Positions 27,384-37,800 of a stretch of DNA of 64,000 nucleotides are shown in pieces. Position numbers and translations under genes: made by a program. The notes beneath the pieces were generated by a model. It was given only the letters and a program-made list of their open reading frames with translations, was not told the DNA's origin and searched no databases. This DNA is from Mucilaginibacter sp. (GTDB lineage Bacteria > Bacteroidota > Bacteroidia > Sphingobacteriales > Sphingobacteriaceae), in assembly GCA_028288025.1 (NCBI GenBank), contig JAQBOM010000003.1, forward strand, positions 1-64,000, written 5' to 3'. Positions within the stretch are counted from its first letter, which is position 1. Each line of letters begins with the position of its first letter.

Positions 27384-27965
27384 ATGCGCCTCAATTTTCT
27401 GCAATATTTAAAAGAGCATTTGGAATTAACCGATTTTGAACTGGAGCAATTGGCCCCCAGGCTACACATTAAGGTTGTTCCAAAAAACACGCTTTTGTTA
27501 CGACTGGGTGAAACGCGCAGCCATGCTTATTTTGTGGAAAAAGGATTACTTCGGGCATATTCAATAGATGAGACAGGAAAGCAACACGTCATTCAATTCG
27601 CCCCCGAAAACAACATTATCAGTGACAGAGCCAGCCTGTATTTTAGTGCTCCCTCCAATCTTATTATTGAAGCGATAGAAGAGACCACCGTAATCGTGAT
27701 GGATCATCATTATAATGACTATGTCTCCGGATTACCCGGCTTCCATAAAAAGAATGAAATGATTTTACAGCATCACGTCTGGTATTTACAAAACCGGATT
27801 GACTCACTTCTTGGCGCAACAGCAGAAGCAAGGTATCTTGAATTTATTCGGCAATATCCCAACCTTACCACACGTGTTCCTCAATGGATGATCGCCTCCT
27901 ACCTCGGTATTACGCCCGAAAGTTTGAGCCGGGTTAGAAAAGAACTGGCCAGCCGCCATTTTTAA
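27384..27965 (+). CDS. Crp/Fnr-family transcriptional regulator
   Basis: The 193-residue protein has a cyclic-nucleotide-binding-like beta-barrel (about 20-115: PKNTLLLRLGETRSHAYFVEKGLLRAY) and a C-terminal helix-turn-helix with WMIASYLGITPESLSRVRKEL. It lacks the Fnr cysteines, so it is not an oxygen-sensing Fe-S type; ligand unknown. It precedes the flavin monooxygenase pair in the same orientation (126-bp gap with a separate -7 box), so control of that pair is a reasonable inference. Confidence 0.92.
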   Translation: MRLNFLQYLKEHLELTDFELEQLAPRLHIKVVPKNTLLLRLGETRSHAYFVEKGLLRAYSIDETGKQHVIQFAPENNIISDRASLYFSAPSNLIIEAIEETTVIVMDHHYNDYVSGLPGFHKKNEMILQHHVWYLQNRIDSLLGATAEARYLEFIRQYPNLTTRVPQWMIASYLGITPESLSRVRKELASRHF

Positions 27966-28022
27966 ATAGTATCCATAAATCATTTCTTACCATACATCAA
28001 TGTACAAGGTCTGGCTTCGCTT

Positions 28023-28030
28023 TAGATTTG
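28023..28030 (+). promoter_or_regulatory. -7 box of the flavin monooxygenase operon
   Basis: TAGATTTG matches TAnnTTTG and lies 61 nt ahead of the LLM oxidoreductase ATG. Confidence 0.45.
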
Positions 28031-28091
28031 TGTTATTATTCAGCGCTGCATAGATATAGCGTTGAATATGAAAAATTAAAATTTAAGAATT

Positions 28092-29147
28092 ATGGACAAT
28101 TTTAGAATAGACCAAAGCAAAGGGATGGAAATTGGATTATACTCGTTAGGCGATTATATGCCCGATGTTGTTGCAGGAAAATACATCACAGAATCTCAGC
28201 GCATAAAAGAGCTAGTAGCTGCCTCAAAGTTAGCTGACGAAGCGGGTTTGGATGTTTTTGCGCTTGGGGAAAGTCACCAACAATATTTTGTTAGTCAGGC
28301 ACACCAGGTAATACTCGGTGCAATAGCAAATGCAACTTCAAAAATAAAAATCACAAGCGGGGTTACGGTTTTAAGCACATCAGACCCTGTACGGGTGTAT
28401 GAAGAATTTTCAACCCTTGATTTGCTTTCTGATGGCAGGGCCGAGATTATTGCCGGGCGGGCATCACGGGTAGGTGTTTATGAATTAATGGGTATCAACT
28501 TGAGGGATTATGAGGATATCTTTGAAGAAAAGTTTGATCTGTTATTAAAATTAAACCAGTCGCAGCCGATTAGCTGGAGCGGTAAATATCGTCCGGAGTT
28601 AAAAAATGCCGAATTATATCCAAAGCCATTAAATGGGAAATTACCCATTTGGAGAGGTGTTGGCGGATCGCCTGCCAGTGCTATAAAAGCCGGATATTTT
28701 GGTTCCCCTATGATGTTGGCTACTTTAGGCGGACCATCCTCCGCTTTTAAACCAACAATCGACGCTTTTCGCAGTGCTGCAGACCAATATGGCCATGATT
28801 CAAAATCCCTTCCCGTTGGCACAACCAGTTTATGTTATATAGCTGATGATTCTCAACAAGCTTTGATAGATTATTATCCATACCTCAGTCATGGATGGCA
28901 ATTATTACGTGGCAGCGGTTATCCAAAATCTCAATTTGCCGAGTCGCCCAATACTAAAAATGCCATGATGGTTGGCAGCCCGCAACAAATTATTGATAAA
29001 ATTTTGTATCAGCATGAATTGTACGGACACCAACGCTTTTTAGCACAAATTGATTTTGGAGGAATTCCGTTTGATAAAATAGCACGGGTGATTGAGTTAT
29101 TAGCCACAAAAGTTGCACCTGTTGTTCGTAAGGCAACAATAAAATAA
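28092..29147 (+). CDS. LLM-class (luciferase-like) flavin-dependent monooxygenase
   Basis: The 351-residue TIM-barrel oxidoreductase uses reduced FMN or F420. Family marks include ADEAGLDVFALGESHQQYF, ITSGVTVLSTSDPVRVYEEFSTLDLLSDGRAEIIAGRAS, and PIWRGVGGSPASAIKAGYFG. It resembles the subgroup often paired with an NADPH-dependent FMN reductase, and such a gene follows after 14 bp. Together they would form a two-component monooxygenase with the reductase supplying FMNH2. Substrate unknown. Confidence 0.92.
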   Translation: MDNFRIDQSKGMEIGLYSLGDYMPDVVAGKYITESQRIKELVAASKLADEAGLDVFALGESHQQYFVSQAHQVILGAIANATSKIKITSGVTVLSTSDPVRVYEEFSTLDLLSDGRAEIIAGRASRVGVYELMGINLRDYEDIFEEKFDLLLKLNQSQPISWSGKYRPELKNAELYPKPLNGKLPIWRGVGGSPASAIKAGYFGSPMMLATLGGPSSAFKPTIDAFRSAADQYGHDSKSLPVGTTSLCYIADDSQQALIDYYPYLSHGWQLLRGSGYPKSQFAESPNTKNAMMVGSPQQIIDKILYQHELYGHQRFLAQIDFGGIPFDKIARVIELLATKVAPVVRKATIK

Positions 29148-29161
29148 CAGGAGGAAGACAT
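29148..29161 (+). promoter_or_regulatory. Unusually strong Shine-Dalgarno site
   Basis: CAGGAGGAAGACAT lies directly before the ATG at 29162; AGGAGG is a perfect anti-16S match with 7-8 nt spacing. Other genes in this window lack such sites, as is normal for Bacteroidota. Confidence 0.7.
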
Positions 29162-29728
29162 ATGCGAATAGTTGGGATTGCAGGCTCAATCGTCGGTTCA
29201 AAAACCCGCACAGCCGTAAAGCAAGTTTTAGAAAATATTAAAGACAAAAATGCAGAAATAGAAGTTGAATTGATAGATTTAGCAGATTACCAGATTCAAT
29301 TTAGCGATGGAAGAGACTTTAGAGATTACGAGGATGATACAAGAAATGTAATCGAAAAAATAATAAGTGCCGATGCTTACATTATTGGGACTCCTACTTT
29401 TCAGGCCTCGATACCAGGGACGCTTAAAAATATCTTTGACCTGCTTCCAATTGATGTTTTTAAGGACAAGGTTATCGGCGTAGTTGCCACTGCGGGGTCT
29501 GCAAAGCATTATTTAATGGTTGAACATCATTTAAAGCCAATACTTAACTACATGAAGGCTATTGTAGTGCCAAAGTATGCCTTTGTAGAAGAAAAGGACT
29601 ATTTAAACGGGGAAATTGTAGACGATGAAATAATGTTCAGACTAAATCACCTGGCCGAAGATACAGTGGTAATGATTAATGCCATGAAAGCCATTTTAGA
29701 AGCAAAAGATAATGCTTATCCGTTTTGA
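29162..29728 (+). CDS. NADPH-dependent FMN reductase-like flavoprotein
   Basis: The 188-residue flavodoxin-fold protein starts MRIVGIAGSIVGSKTRTAVK (phosphate-binding loop for FMN) and has ADAYIIGTPTFQASIPGTLKNIFDLLP, the second FMN contact loop of the SsuE/NADPH-FMN reductase family. VIGVVATAGSAKHYLMVEHHLKPIL completes the core. It probably supplies reduced flavin to the upstream monooxygenase. Confidence 0.93.
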   Translation: MRIVGIAGSIVGSKTRTAVKQVLENIKDKNAEIEVELIDLADYQIQFSDGRDFRDYEDDTRNVIEKIISADAYIIGTPTFQASIPGTLKNIFDLLPIDVFKDKVIGVVATAGSAKHYLMVEHHLKPILNYMKAIVVPKYAFVEEKDYLNGEIVDDEIMFRLNHLAEDTVVMINAMKAILEAKDNAYPF

Positions 29729-29930
29729 GGTAAGAGCATTTTAATATTTTAGGCGTTTATGGTTGGTTTTTTTATAATGAGCCGGGAATGAGCGGCTTAA
29801 TTAATCAATTTCAACCTGGAATGCCTTTCCGATTGATGAAATTTCAGACATACCGAAAGGTGAGTATTGTTGGTAAATAAGCAGAATAAAATTTCTATTG
29901 CCAATGTTAGGGTAGGCCGCATTTATTTTC

Positions 29931-30010
29931 TCACGCAGATTGAACACCCAGTCTGGACATCAAGGGAGAAGACCCGGTGTATTTTTTAAAGAAGTTGGCC
30001 GATTGAAAGT
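29931..30010 (-). pseudogene. C-terminal relic of an AraC-family regulator
   Basis: The minus strand encodes NFFKKYTGSSPLMSRLGVQ and then SA before a TGA (29931-29933). This matches, almost residue for residue, the C-terminus of the intact AraC gene at 44604 (NFFKKYTGSSPLMSRLGVQ, then RSA). DNA similarity runs over about 65 bp and fades beyond about 30000; an in-frame TAG occurs about eight codons upstream, so only the last helix of the DNA-binding domain remains. Confidence 0.75.
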
Positions 30011-30084
30011 GATCCTATATTGATTTTGACTATTCGCATACTTCCGGCCTGTTAAAAGTTATATTTTTATCTATAACATTTAAC

Positions 30085-30092
30085 TAATTTTG
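30085..30092 (+). promoter_or_regulatory. -7 box of the hybrid sensor gene
   Basis: TAATTTTG matches TAnnTTTG, 70 nt upstream of the ATG. Confidence 0.4.
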
Positions 30093-30162
30093 GATACATT
30101 CAATTTTTGATAAAGAAACTTAGGGATTGTATTAAAAGGTCGGCGCGAATCAAAAAACATTT

Positions 30163-33100
30163 ATGAAGATTAGAATCATATTACTGATTTATCTGATGTT
30201 GCATCTGACTGTTTTTTTGCGTGCGCAAAATAACCAGTTTCAATTTTCCCATTTGGATATCAACAACGGCCTATCCCACAACCAGGTTACGTGTATTTTA
30301 AAAGATGTGAAAGGTTTCATGTGGTTCGGTACGTTATCGGGGTTAAACAGGTACGACGGTTATAAGTTTAAAATATTTAAACACACCGTAAGCGACACTA
30401 CTTCTCTGGATGACGATTATATCGTTAGCATTGCCGAAGGCCCGGGAAAAAAACTCTGGGTGGAAACCAGGAACGGCTTTAACATATACGACCCGGAAAC
30501 TGAGAAGTTTAGTCACAATATAAACGGATACCTGCGTTCAATTTTAATACCGGATCGATTTATCACTTCAGTAAAAAAAGACCGCTTAGGTAATTTCTGG
30601 TTTTTGCATATCACCAATGGTATTTACAAGTATAATCCAACCACGGGTAGAACGATACATCTTACCCACTTAGTCGGTGACACCACATCGATTTGTTTAA
30701 ATGCCGTATCCGATATCGCGCAAGATTCAAAAGGTGATTTTTGGCTCACTTACCGTAGCGGCATATTGGAACGCATGAACCCGAACAGTTATAAGGTTAA
30801 TTATCGCAGCCGGATATTTAATAAATTACCTGTTGGACTGAATTCGTCGTATAAAATTTTCATCGACAACCAGGACGATATCTGGGCTTTTGTACCCACT
30901 TATTCGGCGGGCGTATACTTTGTCAATGTTAAAAAGGCTATTTTCAGGCACATAGATAAGGGCGCTAATGGCACCCATTTAAACACCGATGTGGTATCAA
31001 GCGTAATACAGGATGATGCGGATCGCATATGGATAGCAACTGACCACGGAGGTATAAATTTATTAGACAAGCACAATTTTAATATTCAGTATTTGCTCAA
31101 CCGCGAGGATGACAGTAAAACAATAGGGCAAAACAGCATTACCCTAATGTACAAAGATAACACCGGGATTATATGGTTTGGCACGTATAAAAAGGGCGTG
31201 GGTTACTATCATGGAAGTATTATCAAATTCCCTTTATACACCCATCATTTATCTGATCCTTTATCTGATGCGCATAATTTAAGCTTTAGCGACATTAACA
31301 GCTTCGCCGAAGATGATTCCGGAAATATTTGGATAGGTACTAACGGAGGTGGGCTTATATATTTCGACAGGAAAAAAGAAACATTCAAAAAATATCTTCA
31401 TAGTTCAAAAAACACCAATAGCCTTTGCAATAATATCGTTGTTTGCATGTATATCGGCCACGACAAAAAACTGTGGATAGGCACTTACTTCGGAGGACTG
31501 GATTGTTACGATGGCAAAACGTTTAAACATTATAAACACAGCGATGCAGTTCCCGGCAGCATATCAGAAGACAGAGTGTGCGCTATAACAGAGGATGATG
31601 AACACAACATAGTGGTGGGCACCCTATCGGCCGGATTTAATGTATTTAACAGTAAAACGCAAACGTTCTCACATTTTATTTATAGTCCTGCCGAAAATGC
31701 TATACACTCAAACTATGTAAGCAAATTATTGGTAGATAGACGAAAAAATTTATGGGTGGTAACATCATATGGAGCGGATGTACTGATTAAAAAAACACAC
31801 CAGTTTATACACTACATCCATAACGATAAAAATCCCAATAGCCTGGTTAATAACAATACCAATAATATACTCGAAGACAGTGAAGGATTGATTTGGCTGA
31901 GCACACACGAAGGTATAAGTATTTTCGACTACAAAACCGGTCATTTCACCAATATAACCAAACAGGACGGCCTGCCCGACAATACCGTAATTGATATACA
32001 GGAATACGACAAACATAATATGTGGGTTAGCACGCCCAACGGTCTATCCAACATTATAGTTGACAGGACGCAGGCAGGCCTTAAATTTCATTTTATCAAT
32101 TATGATGAAACCGAGGGTTTGCAAGGGCGGGAGTTTACCGAAAACTCGTCGCTAAAAACACGCGGGGGAGAATTAATATTCGGCGGCGGCAATGGTTTCA
32201 ACATTTTTAAGCCATCCAATATTCATGGTAATAAGAGTATACCCAATCTGGTTTTTACCGATTTGCAAATATTTAATAAAAGCATGGCCGTTGGTGAAAA
32301 AATAAAGGGCAGGGTAATTTTGCCTGAGTCGGTGACCGGCCTGAAAACATTGAATCTGCACTATAACGACAATATGTTTTCCATAGAATTTGCCGCCCTT
32401 GACTACTTTAATGCCGGCAAAGTGAAATACCAGTATATGATAGAAGACTTTAATAAAAGCTGGATAAACGCCGACAATAAGGTCAGAAAAGCGACCTATA
32501 CGAACCTCGACCCCGGTAACTATGTTTTCAAAGTTCGGGCAACAAGCGACGATTCCCGGAACAGCAAAACCCTCACCCTTAATATAAATATTTCACCTCC
32601 CTTTTGGAAAACAGTATGGGCGTACGTGGTTTATGCTGCCGGTATTATCTGTACCCTCTTATACATCCGCCGGAGGGGAATAGCAAAATTGCGTGCGCAA
32701 TTTTCGATTGAAAAAGAACGGGAGGAAGCTCATCGCATGCATGAACTTGATTTAATGAAAATAAAGTTCTTTACAAACGTAAGCCATGAATTCAGAACGC
32801 CACTGTCATTAATAATGGCGCCGGTTGACAAGATCCTGAAGCAAATAACTGAGCCCGAAATACAGCGGCAGCTGATGTTGGTTAACCGTAACGCCAAACG
32901 GCTGCTAAACCTGGTTAACCAGTTGCTTGATTTTAGAAAAATGGAATATCAGGAATTGAAATTGCATGAGAAAAAAGGTGATATCGTTGGCTATATAAGG
33001 GAACTATCTTTTGCGTTTACTGATGTGGCAGAACAAAAGAATATCAATTTTATTTTTGATTCGGACGTTGAAAATTTCTATACCACTTTTGACCACGACA

Positions 33101-34326
33101 AAATTGAAAGAATAATTTTCAACTTACTATCCAATGCTTATAAATTCACCCATGATGGCGGGCAGATAAGTGTATTGATCAACATAGTCGATAAAACCCA
33201 GTATGACGGATTAAGTCTGGAAATAAAGATCATTGATACCGGAATAGGAATCGACAACGATAAACTGGAGAAGATATTCGAGCCGTTTTTTCAAAATGAT
33301 ATCCCGGGCTCAATGCTTAACCAGGGTAGCGGTATCGGATTATCAATTACGAGGGAGTTTGTTAAACTTCATCGCGGCGATATTTTTGTTGAAAGTGCAT
33401 TCGGCGAGGGCAGTTGCTTCACTATTTTACTGCCCTTGAAACGGCTTAATAAAAACATATCGGCAGATATGGATATACCCGGCAACTTACAAGATGAATT
33501 TGCATGTTCGGACGCCGAAAAAACAGGCGATTATAAAGAAAGCAAAGATGGCAAAAAACAAACCATATTATTGGTTGAAGACAATGATGATTTCAGGTTT
33601 TATATCAAAGACAATTTAAAAACATCATTCAATGTCATCGAAGCCGAAAATGGCAAAAGGGGATGGCAAAAAGCGCTCGCTCAGCATCCCGACCTTATCG
33701 TAAGCGATATTAGTATGCCCGAAATGAATGGCATCGACCTTTGTTTGAAAATTAAAGCTGATAAGCGCACTTCACATATTCCTGTAATTTTGCTGACGGC
33801 CCTCACGGGTGAAGAGCAGCAATTAAAAGGACTGGAAACAGGCGCATCGGATTATATGACAAAACCTTTTAACTTCGAGATACTCCAATCCAAGATCCGG
33901 AATATTTTAAGTCATCAGGAATACATGCGTAAAACTTATCGAAAACAGGTTGAAGCTACCCCTACCGAAATACATATCGATTCGCCGGATGAACTTTTTA
34001 TAAAAAAGGTTTTAAGCCTGATCGACAATAATATATCAAACCCAAATTTTTCGGTAGAGGAATTGAGCAGCGAAGTATGTGTAAGCCGCTACACCTTATA
34101 TAAAAAAATATTGGCCATGACCGGCAAAACGCCAAACGAACTGGTAAGGTATATGCGGTTAAAGCGGGCTACTCAACTGCTGGAAACCGGGCATTTAACC
34201 ATTTCCCAAATATGCCATAAGGTTGGCTTCAAGAGCCAAAAGTATTTTGTTAAAACATTCAAGGCTGAATTCGGTACCATACCTTCCCGATATCTTGAAA
34301 ATAAGCCCGAAGAGATTTTGCCCTAG
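30163..34326 (+). CDS. Hybrid two-component system regulator (HTCS) of the polysaccharide locus
   Basis: This 1387-residue one-protein two-component system has: signal/anchor (residues 1-21, VFLRAQ); periplasmic two-propeller sensor of Reg_prop repeats (about 25-700, repeated WFGT/WIGT strands such as MWFGTLSGLNRYDGY); Y_Y_Y domain (about 740-805); one membrane helix (about 815-835); HisKA with His875 in SHEFRTPLS; HATPase (NLLSNAYKF, DTGIGI, GSGIGLSI); receiver with Asp1182 in IVSDISMPEMNG; and a C-terminal AraC helix-turn-helix (about 1280-1380, GFKSQKYFVKTFKAEFG). Such proteins bind an oligosaccharide outside the cytoplasmic membrane and switch on the adjacent Sus operon. Confidence 0.96.
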   Translation: MKIRIILLIYLMLHLTVFLRAQNNQFQFSHLDINNGLSHNQVTCILKDVKGFMWFGTLSGLNRYDGYKFKIFKHTVSDTTSLDDDYIVSIAEGPGKKLWVETRNGFNIYDPETEKFSHNINGYLRSILIPDRFITSVKKDRLGNFWFLHITNGIYKYNPTTGRTIHLTHLVGDTTSICLNAVSDIAQDSKGDFWLTYRSGILERMNPNSYKVNYRSRIFNKLPVGLNSSYKIFIDNQDDIWAFVPTYSAGVYFVNVKKAIFRHIDKGANGTHLNTDVVSSVIQDDADRIWIATDHGGINLLDKHNFNIQYLLNREDDSKTIGQNSITLMYKDNTGIIWFGTYKKGVGYYHGSIIKFPLYTHHLSDPLSDAHNLSFSDINSFAEDDSGNIWIGTNGGGLIYFDRKKETFKKYLHSSKNTNSLCNNIVVCMYIGHDKKLWIGTYFGGLDCYDGKTFKHYKHSDAVPGSISEDRVCAITEDDEHNIVVGTLSAGFNVFNSKTQTFSHFIYSPAENAIHSNYVSKLLVDRRKNLWVVTSYGADVLIKKTHQFIHYIHNDKNPNSLVNNNTNNILEDSEGLIWLSTHEGISIFDYKTGHFTNITKQDGLPDNTVIDIQEYDKHNMWVSTPNGLSNIIVDRTQAGLKFHFINYDETEGLQGREFTENSSLKTRGGELIFGGGNGFNIFKPSNIHGNKSIPNLVFTDLQIFNKSMAVGEKIKGRVILPESVTGLKTLNLHYNDNMFSIEFAALDYFNAGKVKYQYMIEDFNKSWINADNKVRKATYTNLDPGNYVFKVRATSDDSRNSKTLTLNINISPPFWKTVWAYVVYAAGIICTLLYIRRRGIAKLRAQFSIEKEREEAHRMHELDLMKIKFFTNVSHEFRTPLSLIMAPVDKILKQITEPEIQRQLMLVNRNAKRLLNLVNQLLDFRKMEYQELKLHEKKGDIVGYIRELSFAFTDVAEQKNINFIFDSDVENFYTTFDHDKIERIIFNLLSNAYKFTHDGGQISVLINIVDKTQYDGLSLEIKIIDTGIGIDNDKLEKIFEPFFQNDIPGSMLNQGSGIGLSITREFVKLHRGDIFVESAFGEGSCFTILLPLKRLNKNISADMDIPGNLQDEFACSDAEKTGDYKESKDGKKQTILLVEDNDDFRFYIKDNLKTSFNVIEAENGKRGWQKALAQHPDLIVSDISMPEMNGIDLCLKIKADKRTSHIPVILLTALTGEEQQLKGLETGASDYMTKPFNFEILQSKIRNILSHQEYMRKTYRKQVEATPTEIHIDSPDELFIKKVLSLIDNNISNPNFSVEELSSEVCVSRYTLYKKILAMTGKTPNELVRYMRLKRATQLLETGHLTISQICHKVGFKSQKYFVKTFKAEFGTIPSRYLENKPEEILP

Positions 34327-34878
34327 TAAGATCATCCTCGTAACTGGCTTCAGTGGCAAATATCACATATTGTTTAGAACCACGTTTACTGGTGATCTAC
34401 TTTTTATTAAACACACTACTTCTGCATTTATCGGTTTCGTTATAGTGAAATGCTTGCACTTTAATTAGTTCACCGCCCCCATCATGGTACACATTTGTCA
34501 ACACAATCATTCGAACTTGATAAGGCAATTGTATTTAAGCAATATAAGTATTTGAATATCAAATACTTATATGTAGTTGACATTTGTACCCCCTTTTATC
34601 CACAACAAGGTTTAAAATGCTGCATAATTTTAGCAACAGTTAATGAATATTTAATCGGGCGAGTTGTTTAATCCCCGGCCATTTTAAACCTAAAAATAAT
34701 TCGTTACTAAATTTTATTAAAAAGGAGCAGTGTGTTGCTGTAACTAAGATTTGCATGACGTACGCTTTCTGCTACTGATTATCAAATTCCTGGTCAGTTA
34801 ATTTGTGTAAAGGCGCCTGGATATACCAATTGTAACCACAATCATAAACATAAACCAATTATCAACTAACAAATCATT
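34327..34878. other. Regulatory intergenic region upstream of susC
   Basis: This 552-bp gap has no supported gene. It holds a perfect 31-bp palindrome at 34542-34572 and AT-rich promoter-like DNA, and is the expected target region for the HTCS protein encoded just upstream. Confidence 0.6.
34542..34572. promoter_or_regulatory. Perfect 14-bp inverted repeat upstream of susC
   Basis: ATATAAGTATTTGA, a 3-nt centre, then TCAAATACTTATAT: perfect arms of 14 bp. GTAGTTGACATTTGTACC follows. It has no U-tract, so it is more likely an operator than a terminator; the binding protein is unknown, with the HTCS the natural candidate. Confidence 0.55.
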
Positions 34879-37800
34879 ATGGGAAAATTTCTACGAATAG
34901 TATTACTGTTTATATCCTTGTTAGCGTGCTCCGGAGCTATGGCACAAAACCAGGGAACAGTGATCAAAGGTACAGTAAGTGACGACCGGGGAGTAACACT
35001 ACCGGGTGCTACAGTAAAGGTAAAAGGAACGCAGATTGGCGTTGTTACTGATGCAAATGGTCATTATAGCATCAACGTTCCTCCTACAGGCAAAACGCTG
35101 GTTTTTTCGTTCATCGGCACGGAAACCCGGGAAGTCGTAATCGGCTCCAAAACAACGATTGATGTAACTCTGAGCTTAACATCAACCGCCTTAACGGATG
35201 TTGTTGTAATAGGTTATGGCACACAAAAACGGGGTGATGTAAACGGCTCGATAGCATCCATTGGTGCTAAGGACATACTTGATTTACCGCAGCCCAGTAT
35301 TGACCAAATGCTGCAAGGTAAGGCTGCGGGTGTAACCATCACGCAAAATTCAGGCGAACCTGGTAGCGCCACATCAGTACACATACGTGGTATTTCGGGA
35401 TTTGGCGCCAGCGAGCCTTTATATGTAATTGATGGCGTCGAGAAGCAAGGCAGCGGCGGCGGCGGACAGCTTACCAGACCCGGCGGCGGACAGGAAGAAA
35501 CTACAGTCAGCGCACTCGCGCTCATCAATCCAAATGACATTGAGTCAATAGACATTCTAAAAGATGCGTCGGCCTCGGCTATCTATGGAAGCCGGGCTGC
35601 AAATGGTGTGATCATTATTACCACCAAACGTGGAAAAAATGGTACTGCACGTGTAAATTATGATGGATATGTTGGCCTGCAACAGCAAGGAAAATTTATA
35701 CCGATGATGAATTTGCCGCAATACGCAAGTTTGCAAAACCGGTTGGCGGTAGCTTTTGGTATACAGCCCCGGGCTGAATTTGCCGATCCCAGCGTATTAG
35801 GTCCTGGCACAAACTGGCAGGACGCAATTTTCCGTACCGCTGCGGAGCAAAGCCATAATCTTTCGGTATCGGGCGGCAGCGATAAATCAGACTACTACGT
35901 TTCGGCAGGTTATTTTAAACAAGACGGAACGATTTTGGGCTACAACTTTGATCGCTATACTTTTCGCGGGTCTTTAAATTCACAAGCTAAAACCTGGCTT
36001 AAAATGGGATCTACGTTCTCAGGCAGTCGCAGCGATCAGAATGTAGGCCTCGGCAGTAATACAGGTATTATTTATAACGCATTATTAGCTTCTCCTGACC
36101 AGGCAGTATACAATGCGGACGGTTCATACGCGGGTCCGTATGTGACCACACAGGGTACGGTTGAAGGTGGCCCCAACCCCGTACAACAGGCGTTGAATAT
36201 CAGCAATACCTTAAATAGAAATAACATAAACGGCAACTTATACGCCGAGATAAAATTTTTCAAAGATCTTTCTTTAAGATCGGAAGTTGACGGTGATTTT
36301 AACTGGACAAATGCCCAAACGTTTAATCCTTCTTATGATTATGCGGCTACCGGCGTTCCGGACCTATATCATATAAAAAACCCAACAGCTACATTGAACC
36401 GCTTAATGACAAATAGTACATACTGGAGCTGGAAAGAATATTTCAACTATGGCCACACCTGGGGAAAAAGCAATTTAACAGCTTTGGCAGGCCGCGAGGT
36501 TTGGGAATCAACCTACGATCAGGTTCCGCTTTCGGGCACTGGTTTCGTTGCCGGGAATAATGTTCAAAGTATTGCCCTTGCAAATTCCGTGGGCGCCAGC
36601 GTTGCTGAATTCAAACAAAGCACGGTGATGGAATCTTATCTTGCCCGCGCAATCTTTACTTACAATAATAAATATAGCCTTACGGCAAATATACGCAGCG
36701 ACAGAAGCTCGAACTTTGCCCCGGGGCATCAAACCGGTTATTTCCCGGGGATTGCGGTATCGTGGCGCTTATCCGACGAAGCTTTCATGGCCGGGGTAAA
36801 ATCGTTTGCAGATAATATCAAAATCCGGGCAAGCTACGGAACTGTTGGCAACTCCAATGTTCCGAATTACGTGTATGGTGCATCCTTGAAAGCGGTAGCA
36901 ACTGCATTCGGAACCGGGTTTATTATAAATAATGTGGCTAATCCAAATCTTACCTGGCAAACCTCCATTCAGAAAGACATCGGTATTGATTTTAGCATAC
37001 TAAATAACCGGGTGGAGGCAACGATTGACTATTACAACAAAACCAATAATAAATTCTTGTTCCAGCAACCTCTGCCCAATTTCCTTGTCGGCGGGGGAAA
37101 TGAATACGGTGATAATCCCGCAGGTATCGCACCTCCCTATATAAATGCCGGTGAAATCGAAAACAAGGGTATCGAAATTTCAATTAACAGCAGAAATATC
37201 GTTACAAAGGATTTCACATGGGCCACTACACTAACATTCAGCCATTATAATAACAAAGTGGTTTCGCTGAATAATGCGCCTGCAATTAATCAGTCAATTA
37301 ACACCAGCTTCATTAGCTTAGCCGCAACCAGTACTATTCCCGGTTACCCCGTAGGTGAATTTTATGGATATAAAGTTCAGGGAGTTGTTAAAACGCCGGC
37401 GCAACTCCAGTACCTAGCAACGCACCCGCAAAACGTTACAGGCACAAGCCCGCAGGTGGTTACCAATGATCCAACCGTTTCAAACTCTATCTGGCTTGGC
37501 GACCTGCAATACCAGGACACCAACGGCGACGGAAAGGTCGATGTAAACGACCGGGTGCCGCTTGGCAATCCAAACCCCGATTTTACTTACGGTTTTACCA
37601 ACACGTTCAATTATAAAGGTATCGATCTATCCATATTCTTCTATGGATCATACGGTGGAAAAATTTTGAATGCGCTTGAATATCAAACAGCCGGCTTATC
37701 CGGGTTATACCAAAACCAGCTCGCTTCTTCTGCAAATTTTTGGACCCCTACCAACCCGAATTCAAATATCCCTGCGCCGCGGGGAGGATTAGGAAATCCA

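Larger units (their letters stand above)
29729..30162. other. Gene-poor region with minus-strand gene relics
   Basis: No intact gene is seen in these 434 bp. A minus-strand frame of about 48 codons (29801-29953, ending SSIGKAFQVEID, stop at 29801-29803) looks protein-like but is not recognised. It overlaps an AraC relic at 29931-30010 in another frame. A -7 box for the downstream sensor gene lies at 30085-30092. Confidence 0.5.
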
